Of a DNA stretch of 11,993 nucleotides, positions 6,840-11,993 are shown in pieces. The stretch is from Chlamydiales bacterium (lineage in GTDB: Bacteria; Chlamydiota; Chlamydiia; Chlamydiales; FEN-1388): positions 1-11,993 of the forward strand of contig JAJFUY010000113.1 in assembly GCA_021372185.1 (NCBI GenBank), in the 5' to 3' direction. The position numbers and the translations under genes were made by a program. How positions within the stretch are numbered: position 1 is the first letter of the stretch; each line of letters opens with the position of its first letter. The notes under the pieces are model-generated. The model searched no databases. It saw only the letters and a list, made by a program, of their open reading frames with translations, and was not told where the DNA came from.

Positions 6840-6855
6840 GACCTTTTACGTCCTT
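6840..6855 (-). promoter_or_regulatory. ribosome binding site for the infB TTG start
   Basis: Two purine-rich candidates lie on the minus strand: AAGGA at 6855-6851 within the last nusA codons (11 bases before TTG) and AAAAGG at 6847-6842 over the nusA stop (2 bases before TTG, too close for normal use). The first is more plausible and puts infB initiation under terminating nusA ribosomes. Confidence 0.5.
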
Positions 6856-8120
6856 GTTTTACGGATTTGTTCTAAGATTTTATCAGCCATGTCAAGGCTA
6901 ATACCAGGAATTTCTGCGAGCTTCTCTAATGAGGCTTCCAGAACTTTCCTTTGTGTTGTGTAGCCTTCAGCTATAAGCTGATCTATCACCAGATTACTAA
7001 TACCATCCATACTTGATAGACCTTCATCTAATGTTGGGTCATCAAGTTGGGCAAGATTTGCGCGTTCAAGAGCATCTACACGGTGGAAGTCGCTCATTTT
7101 TTGGATTTCTAGGTGAATGTCTAGTAAATCGCCAATAAGGCGAACATTCAAGCCCTTTTTGCCAATCGCTGCGCCAAAATCTTCGTCTTCTACAACGATA
7201 AAAATTTGCGATTCATCTTCATTTACACGAATTTTTCTAATCTGTACCGGCTGTAAAGACTGTTGTAGGAGCTGTAGTTTGTCACTAGCGTACGGAATAA
7301 CATCAATTTTTTCGTTGTTAAGCTCGCGCACGATATTCTTTACGCGTACTCCGCGCATGCCTATGCAGGCACCTACTGGGTCAACTTTAGGATCACTTGA
7401 GCGTACTATAAGCTTTGTTCTGTAACCTGGCTCACGTACGATCTTTTCTATTGTGATTGTGCCGTCATCTAATTCTGGCACTTCTTGTACAAGCAAGAGC
7501 TTTACAAAATCTGGGTGGCTTCTTGAGAGTACTACTTCTGCTCCGCCAGTTTCTGTGTCACGCACTTCTTGTAAAAGAGCTAATACTTTGTCGCCTACTT
7601 GGTAGCTTTCTGTTGGCGGGTAGTTACGGCGAGGTAGTACCCCTTCAACCTTACCAAGATCAACTATAACAGTTGTGCCACCAGCTACGCGCTTTACAGT
7701 ACCAGAAATAAGCTGGTTCATACGGTGACGGTACTCTTCATAAATTACGTCGCGCTCAGCACCACGTAGCTTTTGAGAGATAATTTGACGCGCCTTTTGC
7801 GCGGCGATACGGCCAAAATCTTTGGGTGTGACAGACATTGTCACAATTTGTCCAATCTCACATTCAGGGTCTAGTGCGGAATAGTCTTTATATGAGACTT
7901 CCTGAACGGGATTCTTCACTTTTTCAACAATTTCTTTGTCGCAAAATACTTCGATATTTCCGTTTTTAGGGTGAATCTGTACAGTAACATTGGTTGCGCC
8001 ATGAATACTTTTACGTGCAGCCATCAAGAGCGATTCTTCGATAGCGGAGATTATGATTTCGCGTTTAATACCTTTTTCACGTTCGAGATATTCAAATACT
8101 GCAACTAACTCTTTATTCAT
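6846..8120 (-). CDS. nusA: transcription termination/antitermination factor NusA
   Basis: NusA binds RNA polymerase, modulates pausing and termination, and takes part in antitermination. 424 residues: an N-terminal polymerase-binding domain (about 1-130, ending GRIAAQKARQIISQKLR...ERDVIYEEY), an S1 domain (about 136-200, with VIVDLGKVEGVLPRRNYPP and GGAEVVLSRSHPDFV), KH1 (about 228-285, GACIGMRGVRVKNIVREL) and KH2 (about 300-345, FGAAIGKKGLNVRLIGDLL). A C-terminal helix-hairpin-helix segment follows (about 360-424, LVIDQLIAEGYTTQRKVLEASLEKLAEIPGIS). One such C-terminal unit is present rather than the two of E. coli NusA (495 aa). The ATG at 8120 has AGGGA 8 bases upstream. The stop is 6 bases from infB. 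Confidence 0.97.
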   Translation of the reverse strand: MNKELVAVFEYLEREKGIKREIIISAIEESLLMAARKSIHGATNVTVQIHPKNGNIEVFCDKEIVEKVKNPVQEVSYKDYSALDPECEIGQIVTMSVTPKDFGRIAAQKARQIISQKLRGAERDVIYEEYRHRMNQLISGTVKRVAGGTTVIVDLGKVEGVLPRRNYPPTESYQVGDKVLALLQEVRDTETGGAEVVLSRSHPDFVKLLLVQEVPELDDGTITIEKIVREPGYRTKLIVRSSDPKVDPVGACIGMRGVRVKNIVRELNNEKIDVIPYASDKLQLLQQSLQPVQIRKIRVNEDESQIFIVVEDEDFGAAIGKKGLNVRLIGDLLDIHLEIQKMSDFHRVDALERANLAQLDDPTLDEGLSSMDGISNLVIDQLIAEGYTTQRKVLEASLEKLAEIPGISLDMADKILEQIRKTRT

Positions 8121-8164
8121 CGTATGGTTCCCTAGAGAAAAGAAAAAATATCTTACTTAAATTT

Positions 8165-8194
8165 TAGCCTCTACCCGTTTGAAGGTAGAGGCTA
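8165..8194 (-). other. perfect 11-bp hairpin between rpsA and nusA
   Basis: TAGCCTCTACC (8165-8175), 8-base loop, GGTAGAGGCTA (8184-8194). On the minus strand it is followed by AAAATTTAAGTAAG, not a clean U-tract, so termination would be weak. If the promoter at 8204-8232 is real, the hairpin would sit at the very 5' end of the nusA mRNA and could stabilise it. Otherwise it may be an rpsA terminator or processing site. Confidence 0.6.
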
Positions 8195-8203
8195 TGCCAG
8201 ATT

Positions 8204-8232
8204 AGTATAAACTAATGAGCAATTACGCACAA
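8204..8232 (-). promoter_or_regulatory. candidate sigma-70-type promoter for nusA-infB-rbfA-truB-ribF-rpe
   Basis: On the minus strand TTGTGC (8232-8227) and TATACT (8209-8204) are separated by 17 bases. The -10 matches the consensus at 5 of 6 positions, the -35 at 3 of 6. A start near 8197 would give a leader of about 75 bases. Both boxes fall inside small palindromes: ATTAGT/ACTAAT at 8201-8216 and GCACAA/TTGTGC at 8227-8248, the latter beginning right after the rpsA stop. Confidence 0.4.
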
Positions 8233-8248
8233 ACATCGTCTGTTGTGC

Positions 8249-10036
8249 TTATTCAACTTCCTGCTCTTGTGCTTGCGCTTCAAGTGCATCAAGTTCAGCA
8301 GCTAACGCATCTTGCTTAGGCTTTGTTTTGCGTTTTTGCGCACTCTTTGAGCCTGACACAACGATATCATCGTGGCTGAATTGGTTGCTTTCTATTAAAA
8401 ACTCTTTAATTGAAAGAGCAATCTTTTTGTTTTCTGGATCTAACTTAATAACTTTTGCTTTAATATCGTCGCCGCGAGCAACAACATCTTCGATTTTGCC
8501 AAATGGCTTATCTGATAGCTCAGTTACGTGGATTAATCCTTCAATGCCGTTGTCAAGTTCAACAAACGCACCAAAAGCTGTGATTTTGCTAATTTTACCT
8601 TGAACCATTGAGCCTACTGGCATTGTTTTGCCGATAGTTTCCCATGGGTTTTGGCCTAACTGCTTCACGCCAAGAGTGATCTTTTTATTTTCTTTGTCTA
8701 CAGAAAGTACAACGCTCTCTACGAGATCGCCTTTTTTAAGAACTTCAGATGGGTGAGATACTTTCTTGATCCAGCTCAAATCAGAGATGTGGATAAGACC
8801 TTCTACACCTGGCTCTAGCTCAACAAAAGCGCCGTAGTTTGTAAGGCTTTTAATTTCTGCGTTCACATTTGTGCCGATAGGATATTTCTTCTCGATATCA
8901 TCCCATGGATTGTGCTCTAGCTGCTTAAGACCTAGAGAAATTTTACCTTCTTGCTTTTGCACAGAAAGTACTACAGCTTCTAGCTCTTGGCCACGCTGTA
9001 CAACTTCGCTTGGATCTGCAACATTCTTCACCCATGACATTTCAGACACGTGGATAAGGCCTTCGATGCCAGCTTCAATCTCCATAAATGCGCCGTATGG
9101 GAGCAAGTTAGTGATTTTGCCTTTTACATGTGTGCCTGGAGGATATTTCTCTTCGATTTGATCCCATGGATTTTCTTCTTTCTGCTTAAGACCTAGGGCC
9201 ACGCGGCCTTTTTCTTTGTCTACGCTCAAGATCATTACTTCAACTTTCTGGCCAAGCTGTACCATCTCAGATGGGTGCTTGATACGTCTCCATGTCATAT
9301 CTGTGATATGAAGAAGGCCGTCGATGCCGTCTAAGTCTAAGAATACACCGAAGTCTGTGATATTTTTTACGATACCAAAACGCACGTCGTTAACGCGGAT
9401 GTTCTCAAGAAGTTCTGCTTTCTTGCTGATGCGCTCAGCTTCAAGAAGCTCACGGCGTGATACAACGATATTTTTGCGGTCGATATTGATTTTGAGGATC
9501 TTAAACTCATAAATCTTATCGAGATACTCATCGAGATTCTTAATGCGCTTGTTGTCGATCTGTGAACCTGGCAAGAATGCCTCAACACCGATGTCAACCA
9601 TAAGTCCGCCTTTAACCTTGCGGATAACTTTACCGCGAACGATGCTGCCTTCTTTACAGTGCTGGAGAATAAATTCCCACTGACGTAGGCGCTCTGCTTT
9701 CTCGCGAGAAAGAACGATCTGGCCATGTGAATCTTCTGCTTGGTCTAAAAATACTTCTACTTCTGCATCGAGGATGAGTTGGAGAGGATCAGAGAATTCA
9801 GAAATAGGTACGATACCTTCAGATTTTAGACCTACATCTACGATCACGTGGTCTTTTGTAATTTCTACGATACGACCCTTAAGGATCTTACCAGGTATAA
9901 CGGCTAGTTTGTCATCATCTGGTGCATCTTTTGAAGACGAAAGTAGGTTCAAAAAGGCATCACGGTCCTTTTGTGAATAGCCGACGTCGTCGACAAGTTT
10001 GTTTGATTCCCAGGTATATTGACTGTTGTTGGACAT
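8249..10036 (-). CDS. rpsA: 30S ribosomal protein S1
   Basis: S1 binds mRNA on the small subunit and helps recruit structured or weakly matched transcripts. 595 residues with six S1 domains, at about 48-112, 129-195, 213-286, 299-372, 386-459 and 472-544. Domains 3-6 are near-repeats with the RNA-binding pattern YGAFVELEPGVEGLIHISDLSW and a DKENKKITLGVKQ end. The first two are more divergent, as is usual for the ribosome-docking domains. The tail (about 555-595) is Lys-rich then Glu/Ala-rich. The ATG at 10036 has GGAG on the minus strand at 10050-10047, 10 bases upstream. In Chlamydiae rpsA lies beside nusA, as here. The 128-base gap with a possible promoter suggests that it is at least partly a separate transcript. 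Confidence 0.97.
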   Translation of the reverse strand: MSNNSQYTWESNKLVDDVGYSQKDRDAFLNLLSSSKDAPDDDKLAVIPGKILKGRIVEITKDHVIVDVGLKSEGIVPISEFSDPLQLILDAEVEVFLDQAEDSHGQIVLSREKAERLRQWEFILQHCKEGSIVRGKVIRKVKGGLMVDIGVEAFLPGSQIDNKRIKNLDEYLDKIYEFKILKINIDRKNIVVSRRELLEAERISKKAELLENIRVNDVRFGIVKNITDFGVFLDLDGIDGLLHITDMTWRRIKHPSEMVQLGQKVEVMILSVDKEKGRVALGLKQKEENPWDQIEEKYPPGTHVKGKITNLLPYGAFMEIEAGIEGLIHVSEMSWVKNVADPSEVVQRGQELEAVVLSVQKQEGKISLGLKQLEHNPWDDIEKKYPIGTNVNAEIKSLTNYGAFVELEPGVEGLIHISDLSWIKKVSHPSEVLKKGDLVESVVLSVDKENKKITLGVKQLGQNPWETIGKTMPVGSMVQGKISKITAFGAFVELDNGIEGLIHVTELSDKPFGKIEDVVARGDDIKAKVIKLDPENKKIALSIKEFLIESNQFSHDDIVVSGSKSAQKRKTKPKQDALAAELDALEAQAQEQEVE

Positions 10037-10128
10037 TTAAAAGGTTCTCCCAATATTTACTTTGGTGAACAGATTACCAAAACATAAGGATTGACGCAAG
10101 AGATTAGCAAGGAAGCACCCACCATAAA

Positions 10129-10485
10129 TTAGATTTTTATGTGTATTTGTTGTTTTATGCTTGTCAAAAGCGTAATATCAGATAGGTAGGAAATTTTTTG
10201 TTTGAGGTGATCTGCAAGCCAGCGGGCTATGAATGCTAAATCAGGGTTATTGGCATCAAGCGTGTCATTTAACCACTTATGGTGAAATGTGGTTGCTATC
10301 AGTGGCTCAACAATTGCGCTAATTGCATCATTATCCGCTTGCAAGTCTTGTCCTGTACGCTTTAGAATGAGCACAAAAGAATGGCCATGAGGATGTGCAC
10401 ATGCGTTGCCACTAGTGTTTGGGCATGCATGGCCGGCTTCAAAGCAAAAGCTGTATTCTTGAAAGCTATCTTTTTGTGTTATCAT
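10129..10485 (-). CDS. QueD / 6-pyruvoyl-tetrahydropterin synthase-like protein with altered active site
   Basis: 118 residues, the usual length of QueD, which makes 6-carboxytetrahydropterin for queuosine synthesis. The zinc ligands H19 (EAGH), H33 and H35 (HPHGH) are present, as is C29 at the position of the catalytic Cys, four residues before HGH. The FHHKWLND segment aligns with the family's LDHHYLND: H69 is kept, but the Asp of the Cys-Asp-His triad is His (H68). The family NPTxE is NPDLA (80-84), the central V-DF segment is absent, and the C-terminal pterin-anchoring Glu of QueD appears to be Ser or lost (LLTSIKQQ, 106-113). It therefore belongs to the fold family, but its substrate is uncertain. 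I see no Shine-Dalgarno. It lies upstream of rpsA on the same strand, and no other queuosine or pterin gene is in the window. Confidence 0.8.
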   Translation of the reverse strand: MITQKDSFQEYSFCFEAGHACPNTSGNACAHPHGHSFVLILKRTGQDLQADNDAISAIVEPLIATTFHHKWLNDTLDANNPDLAFIARWLADHLKQKISYLSDITLLTSIKQQIHIKI

Positions 10486-10514
10486 GTGTTTAATGTAATC
10501 GTTTGGGAATATCT

Positions 10515-11321
10515 ATGCAAAACAGAACTTGTGTAATGAAATTTGGCGGCGCTTCACTTTGCACCCCCGAGCAATTTGACGTCATCTCTGAACTTATCTT
10601 GCATAAAGCCAAAGAGTATCCACGTATCTGTATAGTAGTCTCTGCTATGGGCAAAACTACTGATGAACTATCAAACCTTGCAAAACGTGTAAACCCTAAT
10701 CCCCCGCAGCGTGAGCTTGACATGCTTTTGAGCGTGGGTGAAAGAATCAGCATGGCACTTTTGGCAATGTCTCTTAGTAAGCGCGGCCATGAAGCAATAA
10801 GCTTTACTGGCAGCCAGTCTGGCATTATCACCTGCTCAAAGCATGCTGAAGCCAAAATTATTGACGTTACCCCCTCTCGCCTCCTTAAAAGCTTAGAGCA
10901 AGAAAAGATTGTGATTGTAGCAGGCTTTCAGGGAGTAAGCCGTAATAAAGAAATTACGACCCTTGGTCGCGGTGGATCTGACACAACGGCTGTTGCTTTA
11001 GGATGCGCTCTGGGAGCCGAAAAAGTAGAGTTTTATAAAGACGTGCCTGGTTTTTGCTCAGAAGACCCCAAAATAAACCCAAAAGCCAACCTCTTTTCGC
11101 ATCTATCCTATGATGATGCTATAGAGATCGTGTCAAAGGGAGCAAAAATCTTGCATCAGCGCTGTCTAGAACTTGCTAAGCGTAATAGAATCCCCCTACA
11201 CGTTCTCTCATTCAAAGAAGAATTTAGGCAATTTGGCGGTACATGCATTCAAAATAGTGACAAACTAGAAGAAGTTGAAATTTCAAGTCCAATTTACGAA
11301 CAAGAGGAAGTACTCATATGA
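10515..11321 (+). CDS. aspartokinase catalytic domain protein without ACT regulatory domains
   Basis: Aspartokinase phosphorylates L-aspartate, the first step to lysine/diaminopimelate, threonine and methionine. The start chosen is ATG 10515 (MQNRTCVMKFGG), with a weak GGGA 6 bases upstream; an in-frame TTG at 10503 would add 4 residues. Motifs on 268 residues: KFGGASL (9-15), VVSAMGKTTDEL, GERISMALLA, SFTGSQSGI, GFQGV, the nucleotide-site GRGGSDTTAVALG, FYKDVPGFCSEDPK, and GAKILHQRCLELAKRNRIPLHV with the closing GGTCI. These are aspartokinase signatures rather than those of UMP or glutamate kinases. Common enzymes have 400-450 residues with two ACT domains that bind lysine or threonine; this one ends about 25 residues after the kinase fold. 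It may be constitutively active or use a separate regulator. Its TGA overlaps the next gene (ATGA). Confidence 0.88.
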   Translation: MQNRTCVMKFGGASLCTPEQFDVISELILHKAKEYPRICIVVSAMGKTTDELSNLAKRVNPNPPQRELDMLLSVGERISMALLAMSLSKRGHEAISFTGSQSGIITCSKHAEAKIIDVTPSRLLKSLEQEKIVIVAGFQGVSRNKEITTLGRGGSDTTAVALGCALGAEKVEFYKDVPGFCSEDPKINPKANLFSHLSYDDAIEIVSKGAKILHQRCLELAKRNRIPLHVLSFKEEFRQFGGTCIQNSDKLEEVEISSPIYEQEEVLI

Positions 11322-11815
11322 ATATGAAAACACGTCACAGCACTCTTTACGGCCTTTCTGGCGCTATCTGGTTAGGTATTGGCATAATGCTCCTTAACTT
11401 AGGTTTGGGATTTTTGATGCACGGCTTTCAGGGCCATATCTTTATCCAAGATGGCTATTCAGGCATGTTTAGCTGGCTTGCAGGCATATCTGGAGGTCAC
11501 GAATTTGCCGCAATCGGCCTCATCGTCTTCTCACTCTTTGTAGGCTTTGCAAAAGGCCGTTTTGTTTTGCAAAAAGCTGCCCTAAAGTCAGCTAACCGCA
11601 TAGCAAAGCTTGCCAACCCAACACCAATCACCAACCTCTACACGCGCTCAAACCTCATCTTAATTGCCATTATGATGGGTATGGGCATGCTCATGAAAGT
11701 ATTAGCCCTCCCCTACGACATCAGAGGCTCTATCGACATAGCAGTGGGCTCTGCCCTCATGCAAGGGTCGCTAGCTTACTTTCGCCTCATGAGCCAGGCT
11801 CCGACCACAGCGTAA
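11318..11815 (+). CDS. conserved-looking integral membrane protein, four predicted helices
   Basis: I do not recognise this 165-residue protein. Hydrophobic segments lie at about 11-34 (YGLSGAIWLGIGIMLLNLGL), 62-83, 111-131 (SNLILIAIMMGMGMLMKVLAL) and 136-156 (RGSIDIAVGSALMQGSLAYFR). A soluble loop at about 35-60 is Gly/His-rich (HGFQGHIFIQDGYSG), and a basic loop follows helix 2 (about 80-97, with many Lys, Arg and Ala). By the positive-inside rule the loop after helix 2 faces the cytoplasm. The last helix carries a patterned RGSxDxAxGSAxxQGSxAYFR segment that could be functional. The ATG at 11318 has GAGGAAG 7 bases upstream and overlaps the aspartokinase stop, so the two are co-translated. 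A role linked to amino-acid transport or control of the kinase is speculation. Confidence 0.75.
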   Translation: MNMKTRHSTLYGLSGAIWLGIGIMLLNLGLGFLMHGFQGHIFIQDGYSGMFSWLAGISGGHEFAAIGLIVFSLFVGFAKGRFVLQKAALKSANRIAKLANPTPITNLYTRSNLILIAIMMGMGMLMKVLALPYDIRGSIDIAVGSALMQGSLAYFRLMSQAPTTA

Positions 11816-11822
11816 GCTGACT

Positions 11823-11863
11823 CTTAATCTTGTTTTTGTTTTTCTGAATAAAACAAGATTAAG
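11823..11863. repeat. perfect 14-bp AT-rich inverted repeat after the membrane-protein gene
   Basis: CTTAATCTTGTTTT (11823-11836), 13-base loop, AAAACAAGATTAAG (11850-11863). It begins 8 bases after the stop codon, so it may act as a transcript end. The bases that follow on either strand are not a T-run, so it is not a textbook intrinsic terminator. Confidence 0.75.
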
Positions 11864-11890
11864 ATCAAGATCAAGAATAAGATTAAGATG
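11855..11890. repeat. six-unit degenerate hexamer array, AAGATN
   Basis: AAGATT, AAGATC, AAGATC, AAGAAT, AAGATT, AAGATG in direct succession. The first unit lies in the right arm of the preceding inverted repeat. It looks like slippage-generated microsatellite DNA. Confidence 0.85.
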
Positions 11891-11904
11891 ATTTAGTGGT
11901 TAAA

Positions 11905-11933
11905 ACCTGCTCTGTGGGTGCCGCAGGTACCCA
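11905..11933. repeat. two overlapping, mutually exclusive hairpins
   Basis: ACCTGC (11905-11910) can pair with GCAGGT (11923-11928), or TGGGTGCC (11915-11922) can pair with GGTACCCA (11926-11933) with one G-U pair and loop GCA. Only one can form at a time. Confidence 0.55.
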
Positions 11934-11940
11934 TTTATTC

Positions 11941-11981
11941 TTAGCCCATAGTGTAGGCCCGCTAGGGCCAAACTATGGGAA
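11941..11981. repeat. B-type hairpin with TTAGCCCATAG flank
   Basis: CCCATAGT (11945-11952) pairs perfectly with ACTATGGG (11972-11979). Inside, GGCCC (11956-11960) pairs with GGGCC (11965-11969) around loop GCTA. The flanks TTAG and AA and the outer CCCATAG stem match, on the opposite strand, the hairpin at 993-1017. It may be part of a larger element cut by the window end. Confidence 0.75.
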
Positions 11982-11993
11982 TGTTATGAAAAA

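Noticed and set aside
10071..10099. rpsA promoter TTGCGT-17-TAATCT
   Set aside because: Spacing is right, but both boxes match the consensus at only 3 of 6 positions; other weak pairs nearby fit as well, so none is called.

Overview
The window looks like a non-Chlamydiaceae member of the Chlamydiae. The minus strand carries rpsA, nusA, infB, rbfA, truB and ribF in the order I recall from chlamydial genomes, and the start of IF2 (KNLKAHIKN) and much of NusA resemble the chlamydial proteins I remember. No species can be named from the sequence alone.

Layout. A 268-residue protein of unknown function lies at 23-829 (minus). A gene-free stretch follows at 830-1225. It contains a tandem 13-mer, a long nested inverted repeat (919-1193) built from several perfect small hairpins, and the intrinsic terminator of rpe. 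From 1226 to 8120 (minus) runs a tight block: nusA, infB, rbfA, truB, ribF, rpe. Several of these overlap by 1 to 11 bases, so they are probably one transcript with translational coupling. rpsA (8249-10036, minus) lies just upstream; a candidate promoter and hairpins sit between rpsA and nusA. A QueD/PTPS-like gene (10129-10485, minus) is upstream of rpsA. It diverges, across only 29 bases, from a plus-strand pair: an aspartokinase catalytic domain without ACT domains (10515-11321) and a four-helix membrane protein (11318-11815), joined by an ATGA overlap. The last 178 bases are non-coding and hold an AT-rich inverted repeat, a six-unit AAGATN array and two GC-rich hairpins.

How it fits together. 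The central block is housekeeping: 30S function (S1), transcription elongation and antitermination (NusA), initiation (IF2), 30S maturation (RbfA), tRNA pseudouridylation (TruB), flavin cofactor synthesis (RibF) and the pentose phosphate pathway (Rpe). The unusual parts are around and inside it: RibF has a shrunken riboflavin-kinase half, the QueD-like protein keeps its zinc site but has lost several pterin-handling residues, the aspartokinase has no regulatory domain, and the 919-1193 foldback element shares a hairpin module with the far end of the window. I saw no CRISPR array, tRNA, rRNA, transposase or known defence system.
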